The notes beneath the pieces are model-generated. The model worked only from the letters and a program-made list of their open reading frames with translations. It was not told the origin of the DNA and ran no database searches. Of a stretch of 64,000 nucleotides of DNA, positions 1-12,601 are shown one piece after another. This stretch comes from Hysterium pulicare CBS 123377 (taxonomy: Eukaryota > Ascomycota > Dothideomycetes > Hysteriales > Hysteriaceae): the NCBI GenBank assembly GCA_000467715.1, contig AJFK01000913.1, positions 1-64,000 of the forward strand. Direction: 5' to 3'. Made by a program: the position numbers and the translations under genes. Position 1 is the first letter of the stretch. Each line of letters starts with the position of its first letter.

Positions 1-236
1 GTGTATCCGGAGTGTCCTCAACTTAATCTTGCAACACTTGCAACACTTGCAACAGTTGAGTATTAGGAGGCGGTATAGATAATAATCGGAATGCCATACA
101 AGTACCCTTTGATATCATCGGATAAATCTGATACAATCTCACTATTTCGAAGAATTGGCAGATAAGTTATCATTACTTCATTAACCGTCCAAAACAAGCG
201 CTTTCAAAAGACAAGTTTTCGTGAGACATCTACAGT

Positions 237-1561
237 TTAAGCTTTCGGTCTTTGACCATATGAGACATGGCTGAGCTTAAGTTAGCCGTAATGCGCCGCA
301 AGGGGTCGAAGGGATAGCACTCACAAGTCTAATATTGCATGTATGGCCTTGCTCTTTAGCTCAGTTCTTACTTTTGCACAAAGCACTTCTACCTCCTCGG
401 GTTTCCACCCGAGCATATTAACCATGATTCGATAGGAGAATCCTTCTAGCCCATCAAGAATTTGGACGAGGTTGAAGAGACCGACTTCTTTCTTTGAGCG
501 CATTAGTATACTGACGAATTGAAGGCAAGATACGGACTGGAGAGTTGCATACCTGTTGCTTGTCTTTGGCCCAGGGACCGATGGGTAGCTTGAATTTCTG
601 GTGAACAACGTTTTCAAAACCTGCATCCTTCATCCAACCCTCGAGATAAGGGCCAGGGTTTGGTTCGCGTCCGGAACTTTGAGATGTATCCAGGAGCGTA
701 GTCAGCCACTTCAACGTACTGCTAGACTCGAGTAGCGTGCCATCGTCAGAATAATACAGCAGATTGAAATCTTGGAATTCCGCAAAGCCGCCAGGCTTGG
801 TATTATTGTAAGCAGATTTGACGAGTCCTGGCCAATTTTTGATCGACGAGCAAAGATATCGGCAGAAGACCAAGTCAAAAGGCGCGCTGTGATTCCAGGG
901 GCTTTCGATGTCATCGACCTCGAATTTCACATTTGGCGGTACCCACGAGGGTTGCACTGGGCTTAGATCGTTGCCGAGGATCTCTGCTTGAGGGTAGGTT
1001 TCAGCCATCTCGATGGCCCAGATGCCAGTACCCGTTCCGGCGTCGAGGACTCTACCAAAGCCTTCCGGGAGCGGTGCAAGGAAAAGCCTATCGCTCATTG
1101 CTTTTTTAAACATGTAGTGCGCGATGTCGAGTCTTTCCAATTCTGCTTCGTCATTTGGCATAAGGTAAGCTCCGTCTCTGAATGCATGATAGCGTCGGCC
1201 ATTCTCGGTGGGATAATTCGTCACGCTGGGAGAAAGGGATGTCGTGAAGGAGTTTCTGGAAGCTGTGTTAGAAAGACGTCTTCCTGATTGGGGAGACCTC
1301 TGTAAGATGCGTACAATTCATCGGAGAAGTCGCCGATTGACGAATCGTTATCGCCGGGGATGTGCTGTGGACAACAACAGTTAGACCGGTGAAAAATAGG
1401 CAGAGAAGGTGGAGCCGCCGACAATTCACAGGCAGCCAGAACGATAAACCCAGGTATCTGGTTGAAAGGGCGAGAAAACGCAAACGTTCACATACTTCGG
1501 GATCGATTTCAATCTCGGAGGCCTCAACATTAGAAGGCTGAGCCGCGGGCGGGGACGACAT
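237..1561 (-). CDS. LaeA-like SAM-dependent methyltransferase, five exons
   Basis: Predicted class I methyltransferase of the LaeA/TAM-like family, whose members act in fungi as regulators or as metabolite methyltransferases; substrate unknown. Proposed exons on the minus strand: 1561-1496, 1364-1315, 1255-553, 491-325, 270-237. The core shows the SAM-binding motif VLDAGTGTGIWAIEMAE, the acidic pair after it (GNDLSPVQ) and the family landmark ENGRRYHA just before the catalytic domain. The last intron is needed: without it the frame stops at 321, with it the protein ends in YGQRPKA, the usual family tail. The join DKQQ/KEVGLFNLVQ across the fourth intron also restores the family consensus. The N-terminal exon is acidic and poorly conserved; an in-frame ATG at 1570 is an alternative start. 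The second intron (1314-1256) is the least certain. It is not next to the metabolic cluster at 38-59 kb, so a role in controlling it is only possible. Confidence 0.85.
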
Positions 1562-3957
1562 CGTTAACACTTAGCTGAACAACACCAATACAGAACAAGA
1601 AATACGATCGATGTCCCACAACGTCGATATCGTGGTAGCTAGAGGATCCGATGCGACGGATTTCGAGGTTGGCAGGCAGCACGATGCCGAGGACGCATAT
1701 TCATACCTCCTTGACAGAGTTTCTTTGTCTGGCCATGCCGCGGCGGCGAGGGAAGCGAATCGATGCCGGGGTATCTGCAAGAGGAATAATCTGCTACCTA
1801 GCTACCATGACCTCCATGCACTCCATGCACTCTATTTCGGCTGCCTTGTTCCCCTTCCCCGCGCCAGCGGCACAGCACGCATCTTGCCGAGTCTCGGCGC
1901 CGATTTCTCCCACCGCGCAAGTCCTACACCGACCGACGAGTAAGAGCGGTAAGGCCAAATTGCGGAACGGAACCCTACCCATACAGGACCGCTACTGTGG
2001 CTCTTCGAACGCCTAAGATATAGCCGCAGGGAATGCAAGTGCCGTATGCAAGCCTCGCTGCGAAAAGAACGTCCCACATTCAAGCGAGCTTGCAACAAAA
2101 GATGCCATCTTATCATCCGTATTTCTTCGTTATGCCCGGAAACCCCCACTTATAGAGATCGACAGGATATGTGCTGCAAAGGGAAAACAGTTTACAATTA
2201 AGTACAGAAGCCGACTACATCTTCTCTGAGCTATGCAAGCACGCAAGCGATGGATATTGGCCTCGTACGTACGATTCTCAGCTGTGCCTCATCTTGTTCA
2301 CCGACCGCCGCCACCATCTACCTAAATCACTCCCCTCCTGTTATTCGACCGCTTCGCAAGCTGCGGACATCAAGATATGCAACAATGTTACGATAATGAG
2401 CCCCCACCTTGTTCTAACGTCTTAGACAACGTATTCGTGTGGGTCTGGTCGCGTGGTCTCACGGGCCAGATCCTATTTCACGCATATCCGCATCTTCCCT
2501 AGACCGTGGTTCATGGAACGGGTTAAGGAACTAACTTCTATTTCAACCATACCGCCGAAAGGATTCTGTGTAGGTTACACGTATACTGGGCTGCTAATTT
2601 AAACAATCCTAGAAAATTGTAGCCAAATCTCGAAGGTCTACTTCCGGCACTGATTTCGGGTTCTAGGTAGGTGAAAGTGAGTATTTGAATATGATGTAGC
2701 ATTGACTTTGTGCAGGAATCAAGTTGTGCGAAAGGATTCAGAGCCAACTTTGAAACCCACCCAGCTAAGTATGCTCCAAACTCGCAAAATACTACCACAA
2801 CTTGCTCTTAACCGTGTCCTCCGTATTTCCTGGCTATCCACGTTCCGTCTGCAGAAAGTTATCCCCAAGCAAGCCACAGCATGGGTGCATGCAGGGCAGG
2901 ACAAATACGTTTGCCTCCTTCTTAAACCGGATCAGGTGAATCTGACATCAACTTCCCCCGAAATCCATCTTCCACGTTCCCGGAATATTTCCACCGGACG
3001 GCGGATGGCGGACGGCAGACGGCTCGTGTTAGACCAGGTTGACATGCAAGCTTTTACCTTTCTGGAGTACTCCATAGGCAATCCCCAACGTGGTCCTAGA
3101 ACCCGCACAAAAGCTTCTTTCCCGCTTACTTTGTACTTAATATAGAAATATGATGGAAGGCAATATGTGTAGTTTGAAACTATGCGGCCCTTCATACTTT
3201 GATCACCTAACTTCTTGTTTGGGATGATCAATTATTTGCTTTTCACACACGCTTTTAACGTAGCCTTGGTGGTATCGGATGGGTGATTTTGCTTCGGGCG
3301 AGCTTACGATCCAAGTTGAATTATCATAGGCATTTCAGACCGTAATTATGCTTGAGATGTGCTGAATCATTTTCCAGCGACCTTGGGATGTATCGGCTGC
3401 CTCAATTCTTCATAAATTATACGTAGCCGGACTGTGATTGGTTGAAATGTCGGATAAACCACGGCCGGGCTAGCTCTCCACCAACCCCATTTTTCCTCTT
3501 CGCCAATTTCTTCAACGAGAGCTTCAAACACCGAACACGAACATTGTATCCTGATAGAAACCCCACAGATACTTGCGCCATATGCAAGGCGCCTTGAGTA
3601 CTGTTTGGTCTGCTGAAATTAGCAACGTCTTGATTACAACGTGTTTCTCTTCCCTCAGCAACAATATTGTACAGTTCATGTAGAATTGGCGCTTTCGAAG
3701 ACTCGGGGATCTTTTACTCTCCACGGTCACGAGTTCAAATTGTCTGCCTAGATCGACCCCAAACGACCTGCCAAGGTCAATCCCACTCGTGTTGCAGTGT
3801 CTTAGCTAACGCTTTGAGGGCTTTGCGTCAAACAGTGGGAGACATGTCCGTTTGAAGTGCTTGTACTTCTTCCGCGTTATATACCAATATGCTATATTAT
3901 TGCTATGCTGCGTGATCCCTCATACACATAATATCGTGATGCTGGGCCTTCTCGTAA
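1562..3957. other. Intergenic, no gene supported
   Basis: About 2.4 kb between the 5' end of the methyltransferase gene and the 3' end of GET1. Several open frames of 60-147 codons exist on both strands, but none shows a recognisable domain, a plausible intron pattern or family-like sequence. I see no repeat or RNA gene here. Confidence 0.5.
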
Positions 3958-4723
3958 CTACAGCTCCTTCTTCCTTCCAGCCTCGCCCTTCGCTCTATGA
4001 GCCGCAAACGCTTGTGGCTTCTCTCGCATCTGCTCCGGAGACTTCTTCGTCACAAGCACATATACAGCCGTGATCGCTTCACTAAGCAGTGTAACCATAC
4101 TCGCGCATGCAATACCCCATACGTTGATGCTGACGCTGCCTCGCGGGGCTCGTGGAAAAGAAAGCAGCCACTCGACGTATCCAGGCATCCATCCTTGGGG
4201 TATCCAGAACATTGGTTGCTTGGAACACCAGAACTGTAGAACGAACCGGAGGCCGTTGGTGGAGACCCAGCGGATGGTGGTGATGGTTGTGTTGAAGGAG
4301 GTTTGGGAGGCACGGAGGGAGGCATCTGTAGATTACCACAACTTCAGCATAAGCCTCTAGCACATAATTTAGTACCTGAAGAAGCAGTATATCACATACC
4401 GGTCTTCTCATAGTCTGCAAGCACCTTGTCATGTTGCCGCCTAATCTTCGCCCATTTCGAAAAATTGTCTTGCGCTGAGATGGCGTTGAGTTCGCGCTTT
4501 ATACGCACTACTTCTCGCTTCAGTCGAGTTTGTTCGTTTGCGGCTTTTGAGGTAGGCGTGGGGAGTTTATTGTATAGGATCCATAGCTGTCTAACAGTTA
4601 GTGCCTTCTGATGCGGTGGAAGGATGCTGTTCATACCAGTTGGTTTATCGTATTTGCGCCGACCGTGTTGACAACGTGGATGAACAACTGTAGTGCAAAG
4701 ACTACGAAGAGAAGAGAGGGCAT
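3958..4723 (-). CDS. GET1: GET complex subunit GET1 (WRB homologue)
   Basis: Membrane receptor subunit of the GET pathway, which inserts tail-anchored proteins into the ER membrane after docking the ATPase Get3. Exons 4723-4637, 4586-4400 and 4325-3958 give 213 residues, the usual length for filamentous fungi. The N-terminal segment from [15 protein letters not shown] is the first membrane helix. It is followed by the cytosolic coiled coil that grips Get3 ([19 protein letters not shown], then [12 protein letters not shown]), and then by two C-terminal membrane segments around [14 protein letters not shown] and [18 protein letters not shown]. The tail is basic (ending GRKKEL). Both introns are short with GT..AG borders, and joining them restores NQLLWILYNK and [11 protein letters not shown], which match the family. 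Identification is strong from sequence alone. Confidence 0.95.
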
Positions 4724-5011
4724 GGTGGTTGTAAAGTGATCATCGAAGCATACTGCGATAATTCTACAGTGTTTGTGCCCACGTCATTTGTGATCGGAGT
4801 TAGGTGCCTGCTCCGAAAAGGAAACATGCTCCGAAACAATCATGTCTTACTTCTCTCAGCATTCCAGCTTTTCTTCCACCACTGTCTTTCATTGTCTTCT
4901 CCGGACCTAACAGATTCACTCCTAAATTAGATACTCTATGGCATACCAGCCAATTGAGTGTGCAGTGAAGGCATTGATTCAATTCCCACCTTCACAGGGG
5001 GCCAGCTAGCT

Positions 5012-6073
5012 ATGCCGGCACCATCCACAGATGCCTCAAAACTCGCCTATGATACTCTAAATGCTTTCTTCCAAGCACATGCGGATGAAGTTGTCGAAAT
5101 AGAAATACTGCCGCCAGCTTTAGCACCTACAGAATCTCTTGTCCTGCAAGATGGTCTTTGTATCGGGATTCCTAAAAAGGTCCTCGTCCAAGCGTATCTT
5201 CATGCGCGTACACTATTCTTTGGCAAATTGAATGATCCCAGTCACTCAGCTGTGAGTTATCAATCTCATTGATTGAGTATCGATTTTATCTCATGGTCTC
5301 TACAGATAGCTTTAGAAGCCACAAGAATCATCCTTCTATTTGACCCAGAACATCTTACAGCAGCTAATTTCCGGAAGAGACAATCGCTTCAAATTTTTCA
5401 AAGCTCTGAAATTGAATTGGAGATATTTTTTGTCCGCGAAGTCAATTTTCTGAACAGCGTCTTGACATCACCTCTGCACCGGCAGTCAAAATCACCGACA
5501 CTGTGGCAACATCGATATTGGCTCCTCACCACTTTCCGTTTGACGACTCGAGTAGGGTTCCAAGTCTCTCATCAATTCGTTGATCAAGAAATTGAAGCTG
5601 TGTTTAAGTCAGCTGAACAGCATCCTAAGAATTACTACGCATGGCAGTATGCACGGCGGTTGGTCCCGAAAGTCACACATCAAGCGCGACTTAATAAATC
5701 TCCTAGTGCAGTCGATGGAATCTTATGTCAACTCGCCTTGCGAGTGAAGAAGTGGTGCTTTAGCCATCCGAGTGATATATCCGGCTGGTCTTTCCTTCTC
5801 TTCCTGCTCCAGAATGGGACATCGGACGCAACAAACAAGGCCATAATCGAAGACGTTGTTCAATTTGCAGTCAAGCTGTGGTCGGAGCCTGAGTCAATCT
5901 GGATATTCATACGCACAGCTCTAGCCGATACCCTAGTACACGATGGCCGAGACACACTAATCCAGCAGCTCTCTGAATTTGAAGCACGCAACCACGGACA
6001 GCAGGCGCAGGACAACCCTCCTTATCAACAAGCAGTAGATTGGATTGCGATGTACAAAAAACCTCTACCCTGA
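5012..6073 (+). CDS. Protein prenyltransferase alpha-subunit repeat protein (PTAR1-like)
   Basis: Predicted helical-repeat protein of the prenyltransferase alpha-subunit family. Exons 5012-5251 and 5306-6073 give 335 residues; the intron starts GTGAGT and ends CTACAG, in phase 0. Repeat landmarks are HRYWLL near residue 165 and a PKNYYAWQYARR segment near 205, the W/Y-rich repeats that pack against a beta subunit in farnesyl- and geranylgeranyltransferases. A later helix carries SDISGWSFLLFLL. The repeats are fewer and more divergent than in true FTase/GGTase alpha subunits, so PTAR1-like (a Rab-prenylation-related paralogue in animals) fits better than a core alpha subunit. The start at 5012 was chosen over 4958 because the upstream 18 codons do not look like the family. 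Confidence 0.8.
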
Positions 6074-6151
6074 CCAACGAACGCCTCACATATATGATCG
6101 CCGACCAAGATGCAGGAGTACCTTTACGATTACTCAAAAACCGGAGTGATG

Positions 6152-7122
6152 CTAAACCTCTGAATACGTTTTCTCTCGGCAATATGCCCACGCTCGTTTC
6201 ACGAGCCTGTACGGCCAACCTACGAAGTATTTCAGGATATAGCCAACCACGGCGAGCCAAATGCTTTCTTCTGCGGGCTCGGAGTCACTCTTGCTTGGCC
6301 TGCTGATACTGCCATAGGTTCTCGTATCTGGCGATTCAAAAACCAACTCCATTCTTGGAGGGAGAGTTGGTTGAGAGGGCGTTCCCTCTATCACCGTATC
6401 CCATCTCGGTGGTGGAGTATACGGAGGCAGTAAAAATGGACTGGGCATCCGCATCTCAATGCTTTTGGTGACATGTTGAAATTGTGGGTCCAATGTATAT
6501 CCCGTCACCTGTTTACTTCTCGCCGCCAACTTGATGATCGATTTTCCATCAAGACGGTATTCCTCATTCGCAGGCGTATCCGGATTTACGTACGATCGTA
6601 AGTGAGACCACTGTATTTTGTATACATCTCGCACATTGACATATGACTCCCAGCGCAGGACAGCTTCGCCGTTGAGCTTCAGTGTTGGGAAACGATCTTT
6701 CGACTTCTTCGTGGTCGCATCGGGATGTGGTGGTGTTGGGAATATAGGCAGAAACCAAGCGCGCCGCCCTTGGTGAAACTCGGTGGATCTTCCATATATC
6801 TCATTCAACTTCTTTCCGCCAAAGGATGTGATCTATAGCGATATGTGTCAGTCATTGACATCTTCGTTGCCCAAAAGATGGACGTTGTACTCACGATATG
6901 GAAATGGACAACATCTTCTTCGTCTGCTGGCCTGGAGCAAACAATAACCGGATGATTGAACATCCCCTCATCGATGGCGCCTTTACCATACGCACGCCGT
7001 ACAGACCCGGCTGGAACCTCGTCAAAAGGCGGCAACCATAGAAATTTCCCCTGGACAACGTCCTCGTCGTTTAGCAGTCGCTCCGAACGCTGACATGATG
7101 ACCTTCGAGACCTCGAAGACAT
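6152..7122 (-). CDS. Conserved fungal protein of unknown function, possible C-terminal membrane segment
   Basis: Exons 7122-6895 and 6832-6152 give 302 residues. The intron has a GTGAGT donor and TATAG acceptor, phase 0, joining FHI to ITSFGGKKLNEIY. I do not recognise a named domain. The N-terminal part is a compact globular-looking region (KGKFLWLPPFDEV-like, then NHPVIVCSRP and HFHIITSFGG). The middle has a proline-rich stretch (LLPPYTPPPRW). Near the C-terminus a hydrophobic stretch, SIWLAVVGYILKYFVGWPY, could be a membrane anchor and is followed by basic residues. The gene lies tail to tail with the prenyltransferase-repeat gene, their stops 78 bp apart. Function cannot be inferred. Confidence 0.7.
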
Positions 7123-7934
7123 CTCAGTTCTGATATTTTGCAAACAAACTATAGTAGCAACTTCGGATCACCCCTATCGAAGACGCCCGACGAAGATGAA
7201 AGTGCATTTCGTCACGAGCCTTCCTTAGGACTTATATTGCCTTGCGGACCGTTGCCTGCCACCCAATTGGCACAGTCAATCCTGCCAATAAAACCACGCC
7301 GCAAAAGTGACTCCGTCGATTTGGTACGTTTTACATGGCTTGTCTAGAGAGCGACATCGAAATGCAAAATCTCAGCTTCGCCTACGCCGTTGTTCATTCT
7401 CTCGAAAGGTATTGGCCAATCAATTTCACAGCCTGGGTGGCGTCGCGCTTTCGACGCGCTTTCATTCGCGGCAATATGTGGCGACGGAAGCACCGCCACA
7501 CCCTTGCCGCGACGATGCATAAGTGGCAGTAGAAATTCATGCATTCCGAAGCGGTGGAGCCCGAATACTTGGAGGTTAGACTTAGCTTTCGCTAAACACC
7601 TTTCTCTACTCTGAGATTAGACTGCACGCGCTATGATCGTAGTGGCCTGTTGTATTCACCGCCGCGTTTCCGCCGCAGTGCGAGTTTGGCTCTAAGCGCG
7701 TGGACTAGCCGTTGCTCAAACACCAAAAGAATATTCGGAAGACGCTTCAATAGATCTATTGTTCCATTCATTATAGTTTCATAGGTCATTATCTGTCAAG
7801 TCGTACGACTCCTGCGCCCCAGGCTATGGCGAGGACCAGTGCTTGGATTCCGTTCTTCAAAAACGCCAAATCGTTAAGGATAGGCAGACACAACACATCC
7901 AATGGGCATGTCATTCACGCAATTTCAATCGTCC
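7123..7934. other. Intergenic, no gene supported
   Basis: About 0.8 kb between the 5' end of the gene at 6152-7122 and the 3' end of the gene at 7935-8975. Short overlapping open frames are present, but none is convincing. No repeats noticed. Confidence 0.45.
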
Positions 7935-8975
7935 TCATCGATCCCGGTCAAGGGTCGCTCTCATAGCAATTGCCACCTTGCTTCCAAACCCGGTCGCTAA
8001 ACCCGAGAGTCTCCTACTTCCACTTCTCTCTCTTGTCGTCTTCTCTTCCCTAGGCGCAACGTCTCTCAAATCCAACCTGAATGTCTCGACTCTGGCTCCA
8101 ATCCCCTCCATCTGCCTGACTGGGTGGGCGACATTCCTATCCCACATATCTGGCGCGACGACAGACCCGTTAGATCCGAAGCTCTTCTGCAACGGATGCT
8201 TGAATCTTTCTCCATCCTCCCTCGTCGACCACTGGAACAGCATGACTAGTGTTTCCTCATCCACTCTGCCCATGCTAGCAGTCTCGTCAACGTCGACCCA
8301 ATCGCCTTTCATCCAGTCGCCATTTGTCGTGCTGAGCATTGCTTCGCCATCACTGTTGAGTGAACTGGAAGGGGAAAGAGGATGCGGGTCTAATTCAGCC
8401 CACCCCCGGAAATCGCGCACGAGATCGCCAGGCCTGGTGAACGCAACCGGCGCGCAACTCTCCATTTGAGCAATGAGACTCGACCGCGTTGGATCCCATC
8501 CGAATTTCTTTCCGATAGCCCCTGCGACACCTGGATTTGGTGCATGGAGTAGAATGATGTCGCATGGTACTCTTCCATCTTGGGATGACGACGCTAGACT
8601 CAGGATCGAGTAGTCGAAGTAGATACTTCGGAACGATGGCCCTTGGGTCAGAAACGGCGCTAGAGGTTCGAAGCCGCAGAAGTCCGGTTTCGATACGTCG
8701 TTTGCACTAGTAATGATGATGGCGGTTCTCGGGTTGTCCAGGACTGGTGACCAGGTTGTGGAGCTGGATGGATGGGCGGTGCACTGTTCGGAGTCGGTGA
8801 TTTGCTGGAGTGCTGAGTTGAGGGCGGTGGTGAGACGAGGGTTTGTTATGGGGGAGTTGAAATTTAGGATTATGAGAGTTAGGTGTAGGAGACTTGGAGT
8901 TGTCGGGTGAGAGAAGAGGTCGTGGGTTCGGTGGTCGCAGGTGTGGCAGCAAGATAGTTTGGAGTGCGAGGACAT
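7935..8975 (-). CDS. Hypothetical protein, single exon, 346 residues
   Basis: Intronless open frame of 346 codons with an ATG at 8975. I do not recognise the family with confidence. It contains a Cys/His-rich start (CCHTCDHRTHD), a Ser/Thr-rich middle and two segments, PSFRSIYFDYSIL and EETLVMLFQWSTREDGERFKHP. The latter resembles strands of dimeric alpha-beta-barrel proteins such as ABM or Dabb domains, but this is only an impression. The C-terminus is basic (RERSGSRRLSGL). Length and continuous frame support it being real. It lies upstream of the HET pseudogene and is transcribed away from it. Confidence 0.55.
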   Translation of the reverse strand: MSSHSKLSCCHTCDHRTHDLFSHPTTPSLLHLTLIILNFNSPITNPRLTTALNSALQQITDSEQCTAHPSSSTTWSPVLDNPRTAIIITSANDVSKPDFCGFEPLAPFLTQGPSFRSIYFDYSILSLASSSQDGRVPCDIILLHAPNPGVAGAIGKKFGWDPTRSSLIAQMESCAPVAFTRPGDLVRDFRGWAELDPHPLSPSSSLNSDGEAMLSTTNGDWMKGDWVDVDETASMGRVDEETLVMLFQWSTREDGERFKHPLQKSFGSNGSVVAPDMWDRNVAHPVRQMEGIGARVETFRLDLRDVAPREEKTTRERSGSRRLSGLATGFGSKVAIAMRATLDRDR

Positions 8976-10060
8976 TGTAACAGTGGATTAGTGGTTGATT
9001 AGTTCGCGGGATCTAGAGGTATAAAGTAGGACCCAATACAAGCGCGAGTGCGAGCTCTTTCCAATTCCAATATACTACGATTGAAGAGATTAATAGAAAG
9101 ATGATAGTGTGATGCGTTAGAGATGTTCAGAGCGAATGTGGGTGGTGTCTGGCGTAGAATAGCGAATGTCAAAAGCGAGAGACTGGAAAAGCAACGAAAG
9201 GATTCTTTGGAGGAGAAGCTTCCTGCAGGACAGCTGCGTATATAGACTCCGCAATAGCTTTGCCCGGAAGGAATGATTATGTACTCCATTCACAGCCCGC
9301 ATAATTCGCGTTCCCCACTAATCCCAATCTCTACTCCTCCAGGCATCGTAGGAACTAGAGCAAAAATAGCAACACCCTTTTAAAACTCCAGCTGAATGTT
9401 TCAGGTTTCTTTGCATCGTCAGTAATTAGGTGCGAGTTCAAGCTCTATTGACATCACAAGTGGTGGCCCCACGTATCGAGACTCCGCATCTGTTTCGCGG
9501 ACTTGGAGGTTCGTAGATGCAGCTTGAGGGACGAGTGTTTCGAGTTACGCGTAATGAGATCAGGAAGGATATTTAGCGAGGGCGTTTCTGTGCATTAGAG
9601 GTCGGAGAGGGTGGAAGGATGAGGTCTAAGCCACGGTGTTCGTATTCTTGCAGGTGAGGAGGTGTATCGGCTGACAACTTGGATTTGGGTTTGTGCCTCA
9701 GGCAGAAGGATCACGTGCTGTCTACGATCTATAGATAGGTAATTCGGTTCGAGCTTCATTTTCTGCTCGTTGCTGAACTTCTCTCGAAGCGTTAAGTCAG
9801 TGCCCTGAAATTCATTCCTCAGCAATCAAGATCCCTTATCAAATTCATTATGCAGTCATTCCAGCGTCGAAGCCGTGCGCCACACGGCTGTGTTCAAGCC
9901 ACCTGCAGCCTTCCAAGGTTGCGGTCCTGAGCAAACCTTTTGAAACTCAAGCTTCGGTGCGATCGTGATTTGATTTCTTCGCATCAAGAGCCCTCATCAA
10001 CAGTCAAATGGCTAGAACAAAACGATCTCCACGTCGGTTCACAGCGGACGATGAACCTAC
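8976..10060. other. Intergenic, no gene supported
   Basis: About 1.1 kb between two divergent genes. An ATG at 10008 opens 24 codons that close with TGA just before the recognisable HET frame. This may be the decayed start of that pseudogene. Nothing else seen. Confidence 0.45.
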
Positions 10061-12108
10061 GTGTCGAAAAGCAGACGGTTGAACCCCAAGAGACAGACCA
10101 AGGATGAGGATGCGAATGCCTCCCTACCAATCTATACGTACAGCGAACTTGACTCTCCGAAATCTATCATGGTTCTCGTTCTTCATCCGGCAGATGAATA
10201 CTCTGCTCCGCTGGAAGGCGACATCGTCCACAGTGTTCGTGACCATCTTCTGTGGCACCAGACAAATCAGCAACATTACGATGCGTTTCGTACTGCTGGG
10301 GAGAACCGGACTTCTCCCAGACTTTATTATGAAATGACCGCAGCTCACATCTCAGGATCACTCCGAACGTGGATGTTATGCTTCGCTATCTTCGAGCAAA
10401 GTCGGAACCAAAATACCTGTGGATCAGCGCAATTTGCTTGAATCAGAACGACGATGATGAAAAGGCCATCCAGGTACAACTCATGGGCGAAATCTATCGC
10501 CAGGCAAACAAAGTTCACATATGGCTCGGGGAGGTAAATGATGAGATCCTGAACATCTTTGCGTTCTTCAAAGCGCTTGCTCTTATCGGGAAAACGGAGG
10601 CCAGCGTCGAACGTGTCAGGGAAGTTCTGATGAACATAGTTGGGCCTAATTCCGAGCAGTCTCTCTCTCGTTTTCTCGCTCGGCCTTGGTTCACTAGGCG
10701 GTGGGTCTTTCAAGAGGCAGCCCTCGGTCGTGATGTCTTCATACATTGTGGTCGGACGAAGCTTGCATGGATATGGCTGGCTGATGGAATCGATGTCCTC
10801 AAATTAGTAGCTGAAAGGGGGCTACGGCTGACTAATAGGTCAATCAACACCGTCGACAACATACGCGCTATTGGAGCAGGACCGAAGCCAATTCTCGATC
10901 TCCTTTGGGACTGCCATTCAGCACAATGTACCAATCCTAAGGATAGGCTATTCGCCCTCTTCGGACTCGCCAACAACGTTGACTTGCCTTCGGAGGAGAT
11001 ACTAATCAGTACCAGTTCGAGAGCATGTTCGTCGTCATCTTCGTCTTTAGACTCTGATTTGATTGAGTATTCAGAGCATCCCGGTCCATGTGATGAACAT
11101 AGAATACAGTTTTCCATCGACTATCAGGGAGATTGGGTTGGTATATATGTAAGGTTTGCAGAAAGTTGCGCTCGCGCTGGATTATCGGGTATCCTAATGC
11201 AACACGTAATCTCCTTTGGCTCGCTGACTGATCAGAATCCCCACTGGCCATCATGGGTTCCGGGTTGGAATTTGCACCGATCTTCAGAGCTTCGCTTTCG
11301 ACTTAAACTTCCACCACAAATACATTTTGCAGAAGGCTCTTCCCGGTTGCATTTTCCCCAGTTCCGTGCTATAGGAGTCATACGGAACATTCTAAACTAC
11401 GAATCCGCTGACCCTGAAGATGTCTTAGCAAGTCTCCCATCATTTATATCTGAACAAATTCCAAAACTCAGTGAGTTCGAAGACATCGTCTTTAGAATTA
11501 TTAAATCGGGGCCCAATAAATACGCGGTTCACGACACCATAGCAGGACTATTCTCGAGGCTTATGGATTCCATGCTATCCCATAGACAACGAACCCTAAA
11601 CATAAACTATGGATTCGACCTAGCCCGGCTACCAGAAAACAATTCCCGATCTTCTCCGCCTGGAATTCCTCACCTCCCTACATCGAGCACCTTGTCCACT
11701 ATGTATTCGCATCTTGTACCCGCCAGCGCAGAAGAACTCAAAGCAAAGCCATTCACAGCTAGGCATCAGCTCATTCTACAGCACATCAAGAATACTCTCA
11801 TTCACTACAAAGTGTTCAGTGCATTTCAACATGCCGACCAAGACCACGGTATGACAAGCAGCATCTATATAACTCCAAGCGACATCCAAATCGGCGATCG
11901 TGTCATGGAACTCTATTTCAAGTCAGGGCCTGATCTGGGCTTTCTCATAAGGCCAACAGGCCAGATCCTTCCGCCGCTTGATGTCCCAGATGATAGGGCA
12001 CTACTAAACCAAACCAAGTCATTTCGTATAGTAGGATATTGCTTATGGGCGGGTGGTACAAAGGGTTATGCTATCAAGCACCCTGGAATAAAAATCGTCA
12101 TTGTCTAA
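10061..12108 (+). pseudogene. HET-domain (heterokaryon incompatibility) gene, broken in its first part
   Basis: Encodes a HET-family protein, the class that triggers cell death on fusion of unlike hyphae. The N-terminal part reads LPIYTYSELDSPKSI and runs to NQQHYDA in one frame. At about 10286 one base is missing, and the expected (V)SYCWGEPDFSQ motif continues from 10288 in another frame. That frame hits an in-frame TGA at 10330-10332, then goes on uninterrupted through NVDVMLRYLR, YLWISAICLNQND, GEIYRQANKVHIWLGE and FTRRWVFQEA to a stop at 12106-12108. So the three classical HET blocks are present but block one is split by a frameshift and a stop. The remaining roughly 577 codons from the ATG at 10378 are intact, which suggests recent loss, a sequencing error, or use of an internal start. 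The original start codon is not obvious. Confidence 0.85.
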
Positions 12109-12601
12109 ACTCCAAACAATCCACAACCGTGCGTCCCTGAAGATAACGTCACCACCATGGAGAAACGCGAATCCCTCAGGACATCGAGTACATGGATCAA
12201 GACGCCAGGTCCTGAACTAGATGCTGGACCAAGAACTCAAAAGATGAATAGTGAATCCTCGGCTCTCGAAAAGCCTAAATGGCCGAGGCAGACACAGAGG
12301 ACTTGACATGGCAGGCAATCGACACACTGGCGCGGTGGAAGCCTCTGCCCATGTAATTTCAAGCACACGACAAACCAGCTCTACAAAAACCGTTGAAAGA
12401 TGCCTGAAAGCTGTAATGAACAGCTGTCAACAAAGATTCGCTTTTATTTCATGATATACCTGACAAGATTTGACGACTCCTAAGAACCCGCATCTAGCAC
12501 AATCATGACGGCATAAGATCATCGTCATCGATCTCGACTCAGCCTCCCATTCTATATATTCCCCATCACATCCCATCCCACCCATACCCTCTATCCCCGT
12601 T
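12109..12601. other. Intergenic, no gene supported
   Basis: Roughly 0.5 kb between the 3' ends of the HET pseudogene and ECT1. No convincing coding sequence or repeat. Confidence 0.45.

Noticed and set aside
1611-2016. Overlapping plus-strand frames of 110-121 codons
   Set aside because: Composition follows base bias, no family-like motif, and three frames overlap equally well.
2702-3145. 147-codon plus-strand frame
   Set aside because: No recognisable domain; overlapping antisense frames of similar quality; no introns or context to support it.
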